From Fibrobacteria bacterium (lineage in GTDB: Bacteria > Fibrobacterota > Fibrobacteria > UBA11236): DNA of 45,836 nt. The notes beneath the pieces are model-generated. The model made no database searches, had not been told where the DNA came from, and worked only from the letters and a program-made list of their open reading frames with translations. Location of the stretch: contig JADGQO010000106.1 of NCBI GenBank assembly GCA_017881725.1, positions 1 through 45,836 of the forward strand. Direction: 5' to 3'. Shown here piece by piece: positions 33,287 to 41,288 of the stretch. Each line of letters opens with the position of its first letter. The first letter of the stretch is position 1. Made by a program: the position numbers and the translations under genes.

Positions 33287-34363
33287 ATGCACGTTCGCAG
33301 CATGGTTTTATTAGCCCTGGGCCTGGGATTTTTAACCGCGCAAGCCAAAACGGCCCTGGTATTGCCCGTGCAAGGGGATTTGGAAAAGGCCGCCGATGTC
33401 GGCACGGTTAATGAACTTTTCCGCGAGGCCGTCCAAAATGGTTATCACGGCGAGGTCAAGGCGGGCAAGGATTCGGCGCATGGATGCGCGGAACGGGAGT
33501 GCGCGGCCAAAATGGCAAAAGATGCCGGGGCAGACGAAGCCGTTTTCGCCACCGTTAAAAAACTCGGATCCAAATGGATATTCAGCGCCACCGTGGTCAA
33601 CGCCGGCAACAGCGATGCCTTCAACCAGCGGGGCATGGCCACGAGCATCGAGGATTTGGAAGCGGTGACCCATCGCGTCGCTGATGCCCTCGTCACCCGG
33701 AAGTCCTTTGAAAGCGCCGCCACCACCGAGAACATCACGGCCAAGGAGGAGCAAAACGAACCCACCCGCCGACGTAGCTTGTACGTTACGGGGTTCTCGC
33801 TGGGTTACCTGTACCCCATGGCGAAATCCTATGCGTATTTGAAAGAGGGTAACTACGATCCCGCCACGGGGCGCTACCCCTACACGCTCAAGCAGCCCTA
33901 TAGTCAAATGGTTCGCTTGGATTGGTTGAATTACTGGGAGTTCCGCCAAAACCTGATGCTGGGCTTCGAGGGCGCCTGGGCCCTTCCGAACGTGATCGGT
34001 GGCGACATCGATGTGCAATACCTGTTCAATAATTCCGACTATACGCCGTTTATGGGCGGCGGCCTGGGCATCCAATATGTCGGGGATTTGAGTGATTCAA
34101 GCACGACGGCCAAGCGCCACTCGGGTCCGGCCCTCAATCTTCAGGGCGGCATGATCCTGTTCCGCACCTATGACGTGCACGTGATGGCCCGGGCCCAGTA
34201 TCAAGTGGTTTTCGATTCCGACGTCGATAACGGCCTGACCTTCGACGTCGGCATCATCTATCGTCCCAGCGAGAAGCGGGAATCGTCGGGATGGGGAAGT
34301 TTCTGGGGCTACTACCTGCTGGGTGCCTTGCTCATCAGCGTCATCGGCGCCGCGGCGCATTGA
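33287..34363 (+). CDS. outer-membrane beta-barrel protein with N-terminal periplasmic domain
   Basis: This is an exported protein of 358 residues; AGGAG lies 5 bases before the ATG. A cleavable signal peptide (SMVLLALGLGFLTAQA) precedes a 130-residue alpha/beta domain. That domain opens KTALVLPVQGDLEKAADVGT and resembles the N-terminal TolB or penicillin-binding-protein-activator folds; it has one Cys pair (GCAERECAAK). After a short charged linker (TAKEEQNEPTRRRS) the remainder alternates aromatic and polar residues as in barrel strands (LYVTGFSLGYLYPMA, FMGGGLGIQYVGDL, ARAQYQVVFDSDV). It ends unusually in a hydrophobic segment (WGYYLLGALLISVIGAAAH) that could be a membrane anchor. Function is unknown. 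Confidence 0.7.
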   Translation: MHVRSMVLLALGLGFLTAQAKTALVLPVQGDLEKAADVGTVNELFREAVQNGYHGEVKAGKDSAHGCAERECAAKMAKDAGADEAVFATVKKLGSKWIFSATVVNAGNSDAFNQRGMATSIEDLEAVTHRVADALVTRKSFESAATTENITAKEEQNEPTRRRSLYVTGFSLGYLYPMAKSYAYLKEGNYDPATGRYPYTLKQPYSQMVRLDWLNYWEFRQNLMLGFEGAWALPNVIGGDIDVQYLFNNSDYTPFMGGGLGIQYVGDLSDSSTTAKRHSGPALNLQGGMILFRTYDVHVMARAQYQVVFDSDVDNGLTFDVGIIYRPSEKRESSGWGSFWGYYLLGALLISVIGAAAH

Positions 34364-34563
34364 GTCCGCTCTTTCCATAAGCCGTCCGCCGTCCCGAACC
34401 GATTCAGCCTCCGGGACGCTTGCGGTCGGAACCGTAGATTAAATCTTCATCGCGCGGATCGACGCGGGCTCCGTCGTCGCGGTCGGCGGCCCCGTTGGGT
34501 CGCAAGGAAAGCGTTTCGCTGCAATCCTCCGCTTTCTTTCCCGGTGTCCGGCCAGGAAAACCT

Positions 34564-37515
34564 TCAGGCCGAATTTCGGGCCGCGTTGATATTGGCCGCC
34601 ATGGCTTTGACCACCATCTTGGCATAAGCGTCGAGCAGGCCGGGATCAGCGGCTTCGCCTCCCGCCTTGCGTTTTCCCGAAGTCCGCGCAGCGGCCTCCA
34701 GTTTTCCCGCTCCGCCCGCGGCCTCAGGTGATGCGTGGGCTCCGGCCGCGTGCGCGGCCTCGGCGCGCAGGGAATTCACTTTGCGCATGGCGTATTGCTG
34801 GATTACCAACAGCGGCAAAATAATGCGTTCGCGGAGATGGATGGATTCGCGCACGGCGAGATTGGTTTCCAATAATTTATGCTGGCCCGTCACTTCCTTT
34901 AACAAACGCTTGGACTCCGTCGCTTCCTTGTAAATGCGCCGCCAGAACACTCCGTAACGTTTGTCCTTTTCCAAATAACGCGTCAGCGGAAAGTAGGATT
35001 TGGAAAGGCTCATCATGGCGTTCTCAAGCAAGGTGCGGAAGAATAGTGACGACTTGAACAAATCTTCCACCCTCCGGCGATCGCCGCCCGATCGCGCCAG
35101 CATCCGCGCCAGGCCGGCGGCCACGCCGTAGAAGCCCGGGATGTTCTGCTTCATCTGGCTCCAGGCGCCCACGAAAGGGATGGCGCGCAAATCCTCGAAG
35201 CGCAGGCTTGCGGATTTCCGGCGTGTGGGCCGGCTGGCGATATTGAGCAGGCTGTAATAACTGAGCGGCGTCATTTCTTCGAGATAGGGAAGGAACAGCG
35301 GATCGGTCCGGAAAGCCAGATAAGCCTCGCGGCTATGCGCCGACAGGCGTTCAAGCAGTTGGATGTCGGCCGGGCGGAGATCGGGCGCATCGGGCGGGAA
35401 AATCTTATCCTCCAAACCGGCCGTGAACAATTGTTCCAGATTATAACGCGCCGCCTCGGGGGTTCCGAAATTGGAACTGATGGTTTGTCCCTGAATGGTC
35501 AATTGGATTTCGTGGTGCTCGATGTCCGCGCCCATGGAGCGGTAGAACTTATGCGTATTGCCGCCCCCGCGCGCGGGCGGGCCGCCCCGACCGTCGAAGA
35601 AGGCCACGCGGATGCCCGCCTCGCGCGATACGCGAGTGAGGTCGCGCTTGGCCTTGTGGATGGCCCAGTTGGCTGTGATGTAACCGCCGTCCTTGGTGCC
35701 GTCCGAAAATCCGAGCATGATGGTCTGCGCGTTTCCACGCCGCCGCAAATGTTCCGCGTATGCCGGTGACGCGTACAGTCGCCGCATGATGGACTCGGAA
35801 CGATCCAGGTCGTCGATGGTTTCGAAAAGCGGGATGACGTCGAAATCCAGGGAGCCCGCCTCCCAGCCGGCGAAACGCGCGAGTGTCAGCACTTCCAGGA
35901 CGTTGCGCGCTGATTGGGAGTTGCTGATGACATAGCGGTTCAAAGCGCGCGTGCCGTTGGATTGTTGGATCCGGCGCATGGCGCGCAAGGTGGCCAGGGT
36001 TTCTTGGGCCGGAGTTATCACAGGCGGCTGTTTGGCATTCGCCACCTCCGGGCCGGACGTTACGTCCGGATCGGCCAAGCGGGGCAAATCCTTCGCCGCG
36101 ATGCAGGCTTCCAGAAAAGCGAATTTCCCCGCCTCGTCCAAACCGGCGTAGCCGGAAAGGCGGTCGCTCCAGGAACTGCCATCGGATTTTCGTTTTTCAA
36201 AGCCTTTGGACTTACGGGCGCGGCTCGCGGAGTTAGCCTTCGCTTCGGTTGCGGGGGAGGGTTGCGCGGACTGGGTTTTTTCCTTTACGCGGGAGAACCC
36301 GTTGAAAATTTCCTCCAGGCAGTGTCCGTGGACGCGGCTGTCCTGGCGCAAATCCATGGCGGCGAAATGGAAACCGAAAACCGCGACTTTGTGAATGAAG
36401 GCGTCCAATCGATCCAGGAACAAACCTTGGTGTTGTTCGACCAACGCCGCGCGTAAAGGACGTAACTCCGCGAGTAATTCTTCCGCAGACGCGTACCCGG
36501 CGCGCGCCTGGCTTTGCCCGTCAGGCTTGGCCTTGATGTTGACGCCGGACACCGGCCCCTCGCACCCACCGATGGCCGATGCTCCCGGACGCCGCGGCGT
36601 ATCCCTCAGGCGGTCGCGGATGGCTTGCAGCGGTTGGATGATGCCGTCGAAAGTCAGGCGGTCCAAAAGCCTTTCCAATTCCTCCGCGTACAAATTGAGG
36701 ATGCTGGCGCGCAGCAGCATGGCCACTTGCAAGGTCGTTTCCGACGTAACATATGGGTTACCGTCGCGATCGCCTCCGGGCCAGAACCCCATTTCTATCT
36801 TGGGTCCCAGCGCGAACGGGTCCTGCTTATCCTGCGGCATGGCCGCCGTCAGGCGATCTTGGATGGCCGGCAGGCTGAAGTAGAAAATGTGCTCCAAATA
36901 CCAGATAAGGCTGCGGGCTTCTTCCAGCGGGGTCGGGCGCTGGCGGTTTTGGAAACGCGTCTTGCCCATCTGCAACAACAGGGAGTGGATTTCCGCCAGG
37001 CGATCCCCGGCGATGGCGCGTGCGAGATCCGTCAGAATCCCCAGGATGGAATCGGGATAGAATTGCGTGGGATGGGCCGTGAGCACGATGCGCACGCGGT
37101 AGTCGGCAAGCGCCTCCGAAAGGGCCTGTTGGCGGTCCTGCTCCCGGACGCGCCCCAGGAAATGGGCCAGGCTTCCCGGCCCGTCCAAATCGTTCACCTC
37201 GGCGAAAGCCGCGTCTTCCAAGGCGTCGAACAGCACCACCTGGCGCTCCACCAATTGCAGGAACTTGAACAGGACGCGCATGCGATCCTGGGGCGAGGTT
37301 TTCCCGCGCATCTCGCGGAAAAAACTTTCCACGATTTCCTCCGGAGACTTCCCGGCTTGCAGCTTCTCCCGGCACAGGTTGGCGAACAGCGGCAATTGCA
37401 CGCCCGTGTCGGCCAAATCCTCGAAGGGCAGTCCCAGGAAAAGCCCGTTGTACAATTGATATTTCATGGCCACGCGCTCATTGAAGGCGCGTAGTCCGTC
37501 GTCATGGCGCGTCAT
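34564..37515 (-). CDS. ppc: phosphoenolpyruvate carboxylase
   Basis: This enzyme fixes bicarbonate onto PEP to make oxaloacetate and feed the C4 pool. At 983 residues it is longer than Escherichia coli Ppc (883). Conserved motifs are VLTAHPTQFYPDS with His148, GFWPGGDRDGNPYVTSETT, the mobile-loop GFSDGTKDGGY, and FFDGRGGPPARGGG. The C-terminus ends in the family-typical ARNSA. Extra length lies in two low-complexity inserts: Lys/Ser/Ala-rich sequence near 430-470 (TEAKANSASRARKSKGFEKR) and an Ala/Gly stretch near 925-965. GGAGG lies 6 bases before the ATG at 37515, supporting this start. The start overlaps the stop of the upstream unknown gene. Fumarase lies nearby on the same strand but behind a separate gene. 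Confidence 0.93.
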   Translation of the reverse strand: MTRHDDGLRAFNERVAMKYQLYNGLFLGLPFEDLADTGVQLPLFANLCREKLQAGKSPEEIVESFFREMRGKTSPQDRMRVLFKFLQLVERQVVLFDALEDAAFAEVNDLDGPGSLAHFLGRVREQDRQQALSEALADYRVRIVLTAHPTQFYPDSILGILTDLARAIAGDRLAEIHSLLLQMGKTRFQNRQRPTPLEEARSLIWYLEHIFYFSLPAIQDRLTAAMPQDKQDPFALGPKIEMGFWPGGDRDGNPYVTSETTLQVAMLLRASILNLYAEELERLLDRLTFDGIIQPLQAIRDRLRDTPRRPGASAIGGCEGPVSGVNIKAKPDGQSQARAGYASAEELLAELRPLRAALVEQHQGLFLDRLDAFIHKVAVFGFHFAAMDLRQDSRVHGHCLEEIFNGFSRVKEKTQSAQPSPATEAKANSASRARKSKGFEKRKSDGSSWSDRLSGYAGLDEAGKFAFLEACIAAKDLPRLADPDVTSGPEVANAKQPPVITPAQETLATLRAMRRIQQSNGTRALNRYVISNSQSARNVLEVLTLARFAGWEAGSLDFDVIPLFETIDDLDRSESIMRRLYASPAYAEHLRRRGNAQTIMLGFSDGTKDGGYITANWAIHKAKRDLTRVSREAGIRVAFFDGRGGPPARGGGNTHKFYRSMGADIEHHEIQLTIQGQTISSNFGTPEAARYNLEQLFTAGLEDKIFPPDAPDLRPADIQLLERLSAHSREAYLAFRTDPLFLPYLEEMTPLSYYSLLNIASRPTRRKSASLRFEDLRAIPFVGAWSQMKQNIPGFYGVAAGLARMLARSGGDRRRVEDLFKSSLFFRTLLENAMMSLSKSYFPLTRYLEKDKRYGVFWRRIYKEATESKRLLKEVTGQHKLLETNLAVRESIHLRERIILPLLVIQQYAMRKVNSLRAEAAHAAGAHASPEAAGGAGKLEAAARTSGKRKAGGEAADPGLLDAYAKMVVKAMAANINAARNSA

Positions 37516-38411
37516 GGTTTTCCTCCACCGGGTGAATCAGGGTGAGATGGATGGGATGGGTGAGACGGGTTGGAAGGGGCGTGTTGGGCGGATGGCGTGG
37601 AAAGCGTCACAGGCGTCACAGGCGTCGTAGGCGAATAAGGCTTGGGTTTCACGCCCAGCAAAGCGGCTTCGCGGCGAACCTTGAGGAGTCGCTCCTTATA
37701 GATTTTTTCCAGCTCTTCGTTTTTGACCAAGGCGGAGACGGCCTCGTGGCTCAAGGATTCTGAGAGGGAAGAACGGACGATTTCATAACCTTCCCCGAAA
37801 ATCCAGTTGCACAACAGATCGGGTTCAACGTTCGCGGCGTCGGCTGCGGATTCCGGAATGAACACCAAGGTGACTTGGTTGCGGAAGTCGCCGGGTTGGG
37901 CATGGTATTGGTCGTCCACCAGGTAATTTTTTCCGGCGATGGCGGCGGTGGGAAAATCCTCGCGGCGCACCTCGCGCGGGAACAACTCCTGGAAGGCTAT
38001 CGTATAGCCTTTTTCGATCAGGTCGATGAGGTCGGAATACCGGGCGCGCCGGGCCCGGTCGCGGCGCACATCGCGTTCCGAGTCGGGAAAGGATTGCAAG
38101 AAGGCCTGCAGGCCATGCTCGAAATCGGCGTCGGGCAAATTTTTTCCATGCCCGGCCAGGACCTCCCAGCGTTCGACGTCCAGCCATACCAGGGGCCGGG
38201 CTTTCAACGAAGGATCAGTGGTGAAGAATTCCAACAGCGTATGGCCCGTGGCTTTGGCGCGGTCGGTTTCATAATGTTCCACCACGGCGAATTCGCGACC
38301 GGTATGGTCTTTCAATAGGAAATGCGGTTTGGGCGGAAGGCCGGCGATTTGGTAATAAGGTTTTAGCGGCATGGATTTCGGTTTTGGGGGTGAGTACTTG
38401 TTCCGGACCAT
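37512..38411 (-). CDS. unknown protein translationally coupled to PEP carboxylase
   Basis: This cytoplasmic protein has 299 residues, or 286 if the ATG at 38372 is used; neither start has a clear ribosome site. No signal peptide or membrane span is present. The body mixes charged helices and strands (FLLKDHTGREFAVVEHYETD, ARPLVWLDVERWEVLAGHG, YSDLIDLIEKGYTIAFQELF). The end is a Pro/Thr/Ser/His tail with short repeats (TPVTPVT, then SHPSHPSHP) encoded by tandem DNA repeats. I recognise no family. Its stop overlaps the ppc start by 4 bases, so the two are made from one message. A regulatory or partner role for PEP carboxylase is possible but unsupported by motifs. Confidence 0.7.
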   Translation of the reverse strand: MVRNKYSPPKPKSMPLKPYYQIAGLPPKPHFLLKDHTGREFAVVEHYETDRAKATGHTLLEFFTTDPSLKARPLVWLDVERWEVLAGHGKNLPDADFEHGLQAFLQSFPDSERDVRRDRARRARYSDLIDLIEKGYTIAFQELFPREVRREDFPTAAIAGKNYLVDDQYHAQPGDFRNQVTLVFIPESAADAANVEPDLLCNWIFGEGYEIVRSSLSESLSHEAVSALVKNEELEKIYKERLLKVRREAALLGVKPKPYSPTTPVTPVTLSTPSAQHAPSNPSHPSHPSHPDSPGGGKP

Positions 38412-38522
38412 ATCCGTGTGGCCCGAACCCGCGCTGAATCGTCCGCCCTACCAAGGGCGGCGGGGCTTTCGGGGCGACCGAAAAGTTATAAATTTTCGCC
38501 GACACCCTTCCAAAGCGCAACC

Positions 38523-39800
38523 ATGGCTCTTCGCTTACTATTCGACTATACCAAGTTTAAGAGAGCGTTTCCCGCCGTCGCGTTTTTTGGCGGATTCCTG
38601 TTCGACGCCTTCACCCTGGGCCAGGGCATCCAGACTTACGACCTCTTCATCCTGCTGGGCTATTTGATCTTGTCGGGCGGCATCCTATTGTGGATGGGCC
38701 GCCGCGGCATCACGCATCATGGGTCGAAATCCAAACCGCATGACGACTTCCCGCCGGGCGGGACCTCGCCCGGTGCGGTCCCGCACGGCGATACATTGCC
38801 CGGTGTAGTGCGGCCCGGCGTCACGCCGTCCGGAGCCGCATCGTCTGCCACCGCATCCGGCGTCCACGCAGCCTCCAGCGAATTCTCCGGCGTATTGTCC
38901 CCGGCACAGGCCTTAGAGGCGCCCTCCACCAAATTCGGAAAGCTCCGGCACTGGCTCCGGGAGGACGGGCCTTTCTTCGCCTTGCAATTTTTTTTCGGCG
39001 GCATGTTCAGCGCCTTGGTCATCTTTTATTTCCTGTCCTCCAGCTATTTACCCAGCTTCGCCTTCATTTTGCTGTTGGTCGCGCTGCTCTGCCTCAACGA
39101 ATTCCTTGAGGATCATTATCACCATTTTACCCTGACCTGGACTTTTTTCGGACTCTGCGCCATCCTGTTCTTGAATTTCGCCCTGCCGCATCTGTTCCAC
39201 AGCATTCATCCCGTATGGTTTTATCTCAGCACCGCGCTGGGAACAGCTTCGGTGTTCGGGCTCAAGCGCCTGTCCCGCAAGGCCCGTGGGTCGGCTTGGC
39301 CCGCCGTGGTCATGGCCGGGCTCCTGACGGTGCTTTACATCTGCAATGCCATTCCTCCGGTTCCGCTGGTCAAAAAATCACTCATCATCTGCCGCGACCT
39401 GGAAAAACAGGGTTCCGACTTTTATGCCCGTATTGAGGAGCCGCCGTTTTGGTTTTTTTGGCGCGCCTCGGAAAATGAGGTCCGGCAAAGGCCGGGGGAA
39501 AAAATCTACTGCTACACCTCCATTTTCCTGCCGACGGGGATTCAGTGCACCTTGTACCATCGCTGGATGCATGATGACGGGGGTAAAAAAGGCTGGACGG
39601 AATACTCGCGCATCGGCTTTCCCATTCACGGGGGCAGGAAAGACGGCTTTCGCGGGTTCACGTTCAAGCGCACCCTGGCGCCGGGGGATTGGCGCGTGCG
39701 GGTGGAGACCGAATCGGGTCGGGTGCTCGGCACCATAGGGTTCCGGGCTGAGTCTACCTCCGATACCGCAATGACTTATAAAGAATTGCGTTTGGATTGA
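38523..39800 (+). CDS. DUF2914 membrane protein
   Basis: This is an integral membrane protein of 425 residues from the ATG at 38523. It starts with two membrane spans (FPAVAFFGGFLFDAFTL, DLFILLGYLILSGGILLWMG). A long Pro/Gly/Ser/Ala linker (about 65-130, PGGTSPGAVPHGDTLPG) follows. At least five further spans come next (FFALQFFFGGMFSALVIFYF, LPSFAFILLLVALLCLNEFL, WTFFGLCAILFLNFALPHLF and others). The last 110 residues form the soluble DUF2914 domain, with TLYHRWMHDDGGKKGWTEYS, GFRGFTFKRTLAPGDWRVRV and a terminal ETESGRVLGTIGF strand. The function of this family is unknown. The gene is divergent from the ppc-coupled unknown gene. Confidence 0.82.
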   Translation: MALRLLFDYTKFKRAFPAVAFFGGFLFDAFTLGQGIQTYDLFILLGYLILSGGILLWMGRRGITHHGSKSKPHDDFPPGGTSPGAVPHGDTLPGVVRPGVTPSGAASSATASGVHAASSEFSGVLSPAQALEAPSTKFGKLRHWLREDGPFFALQFFFGGMFSALVIFYFLSSSYLPSFAFILLLVALLCLNEFLEDHYHHFTLTWTFFGLCAILFLNFALPHLFHSIHPVWFYLSTALGTASVFGLKRLSRKARGSAWPAVVMAGLLTVLYICNAIPPVPLVKKSLIICRDLEKQGSDFYARIEEPPFWFFWRASENEVRQRPGEKIYCYTSIFLPTGIQCTLYHRWMHDDGGKKGWTEYSRIGFPIHGGRKDGFRGFTFKRTLAPGDWRVRVETESGRVLGTIGFRAESTSDTAMTYKELRLD

Positions 39801-39868
39801 TTCCAAATCGCAACATCCCATACAAACTACTGCGCCGGTAGCCGATCGCAAAGGAATTCATAATGTTT

Positions 39869-39882
39869 GTACCGTCCGGTAC
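39869..39882. promoter_or_regulatory. perfect inverted repeat upstream of the receiver gene
   Basis: GTACCG-TC-CGGTAC is a perfect 6-2-6 inverted repeat 39 bases before the receiver-domain gene. A -10-like TATCTT follows at 39893-39898. It could be an operator; no regulator is assigned. Confidence 0.4.
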
Positions 39883-39921
39883 GATCACAGCGTATCTTAT
39901 CGGTAACGAAACAGCGGGGCG

Positions 39922-40296
39922 ATGAGCACGATTTTATTGGTCGAGGACGAGGACATGCTGCGCGGATTGATTCGCGAGCTGTTGCAAATCAAGGGCTACA
40001 CGATTTTGGAGGCGAGCGATGGTCTTGAGGCCATTGAGGTTTTGAAAACTACCCGGAAATCCGTGGATCTGATTTTGACCGACGTGGTGATGCCGCACAT
40101 GGGCGGTTCGGAGCTGGTCGATACCGTGCAAGGCGATTTCCCCGACGTGAAGGTGATTTTCATGTCCGGCTATACCGGTTCGAGCAACGCCTCCATCCAC
40201 AAATCCCTGGAGCGGCCCGGAGTGGCATTCCTGCAAAAGCCTTTCCGCCTCAACATCCTGATAGGCATGGTCGTGGACTTGTTGTCCGTGACGTAA
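39922..40296 (+). CDS. single-domain response regulator (CheY-like receiver)
   Basis: This protein has 124 residues and consists of one receiver domain only. The acidic pocket is VEDEDMLRGLIREL. The phospho-acceptor Asp lies in LILTDVVMPHMGGSEL, the conserved Ser/Thr position in VIFMSGYTG, and Lys in FLQKPF. The VMPxMGG and SGYTG forms are typical of receivers paired with hybrid histidine kinases. No output domain or kinase gene adjoins it, so its signal input is outside the window. It converges on the HD-GYP gene; a physical link between the two is possible but unproven. Confidence 0.9.
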   Translation: MSTILLVEDEDMLRGLIRELLQIKGYTILEASDGLEAIEVLKTTRKSVDLILTDVVMPHMGGSELVDTVQGDFPDVKVIFMSGYTGSSNASIHKSLERPGVAFLQKPFRLNILIGMVVDLLSVT

Positions 40297-40309
40297 CTGT
40301 CAAGTTACG
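40292..40309. terminator. short hairpin between convergent receiver and HD-GYP genes
   Basis: CGTAACT and AGTTACG pair across GTCA, overlapping the receiver gene's stop codon. There is no T-tract. It sits in the 38-base gap between two convergent genes and may serve as a weak bidirectional terminator. Confidence 0.35.
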
Positions 40310-40334
40310 GTAACCGGCATATGTCGAGGGTCGA

Positions 40335-41168
40335 TTATTCCCCGTGGGAACCGGAGGCCACGGACAAGGTTTGCCGCACGGCCAGGAATTCGTCCAGGTT
40401 TCCCAGCAGCAAATCCACCAGTATCGGATCGAAGTGCGTCCCGCGGCCATCCTGGAAATATCGGATGATGTCGTCCACGGCCCAAGCCTGCTTGTAGGAT
40501 CGTTCGCTGCCCAGGGCGTCGAACACGTCGACCACGGTCGTGATACGGCTGTAAATGTGGATTTCCTCGCCTCGCAACCCTTTCGGGTAGCCGGTGCCGT
40601 CGAATTTTTCCTGGTGCTGCACGGCCACGAGCGCGCCCATGCGCAGTACGTCCAGCTTGGAGTCCTTGAGCATGTCGTAGCCGGCGGAGGTATGGGTCTT
40701 CATGATTTCCCATTCGGTCGGCGTCAGGGCGCTGGGTTTCTGCAGGATGGCCTCGGGGATGGCCCATTTGCCGATATCGTGCATGGGGGAAATCTGTTTG
40801 ACGAAGTTGGCTTCCTTCTCGCTCATTCCGGTTTTCAGGGCCAGCAATTTGGCGAAGGCGGCGACGCGTTTAAGATGCCCGCTTAACTCTTTCATGGCCG
40901 CCAGGCTTTTCCGATCGTGCTCGGGGCGCAAGGGCTGGGCGGCGGTGGCTTCCCGGACTTCTTCGCGCAGGCGCGTCAGCTGGTCCAAGGCCATGAGCAT
41001 GGATATGGGAATTTCCGTGGTCTGGAGTTCGCCTTCCTCTTTGCGGCTTTTATAGAAATGGTCGAGCTTCTCGCCCAAAGGACGTCCGTCATGGCCGCCT
41101 TGATCGGCGGACTCGTCCGGAAAAGGGAAGCCAAATGGATTTAAGGGTGAATTCAAATGCTTTGCCAC
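40335..41168 (-). CDS. HD-GYP domain protein (putative cyclic-di-GMP phosphodiesterase)
   Basis: The HD-GYP domain occupies roughly the last 190 residues. It has HLKRVAAFAKLLALKTGMSE, the metal-binding HDIGKWAIPEAILQKPSALT, THTSAGYDMLKDS, and the signature QHQEKFDGTGYPKGLRGEEI, in which the usual HHE reads HQE. It ends with GTHFDPILVDLLL. The preceding 90 residues are helical and carry no receiver or PAS domain. The start is unclear: the frame is open to an ATG at 41312, but the extra part translates AT-rich spacer. The GTG at 41168 was chosen although it lacks a good ribosome site. Family members cleave cyclic-di-GMP to GMP; activity here is inferred from the intact HD and GYP motifs. Confidence 0.82.
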   Translation of the reverse strand: MAKHLNSPLNPFGFPFPDESADQGGHDGRPLGEKLDHFYKSRKEEGELQTTEIPISMLMALDQLTRLREEVREATAAQPLRPEHDRKSLAAMKELSGHLKRVAAFAKLLALKTGMSEKEANFVKQISPMHDIGKWAIPEAILQKPSALTPTEWEIMKTHTSAGYDMLKDSKLDVLRMGALVAVQHQEKFDGTGYPKGLRGEEIHIYSRITTVVDVFDALGSERSYKQAWAVDDIIRYFQDGRGTHFDPILVDLLLGNLDEFLAVRQTLSVASGSHGE

Positions 41169-41288
41169 AACGAAAAAGGGAAGCCGGAGGATGGGGGGCC
41201 AGACCCAGAGACACCACCGACGTTTGAATAGTAATAAAAGTAGCTCAGTCGCACTCCCGTCTATTGCCCGTGGAATGCGCCCCGGCAA

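Noticed and set aside
34404..34625. Small minus-strand frame downstream of ppc with coding-like codons (ARVDPRDEDLIYGS)
   Set aside because: Its only ATG lies inside ppc, no ribosome site or family is seen, and it is short. It is a possible small gene but unsupported.
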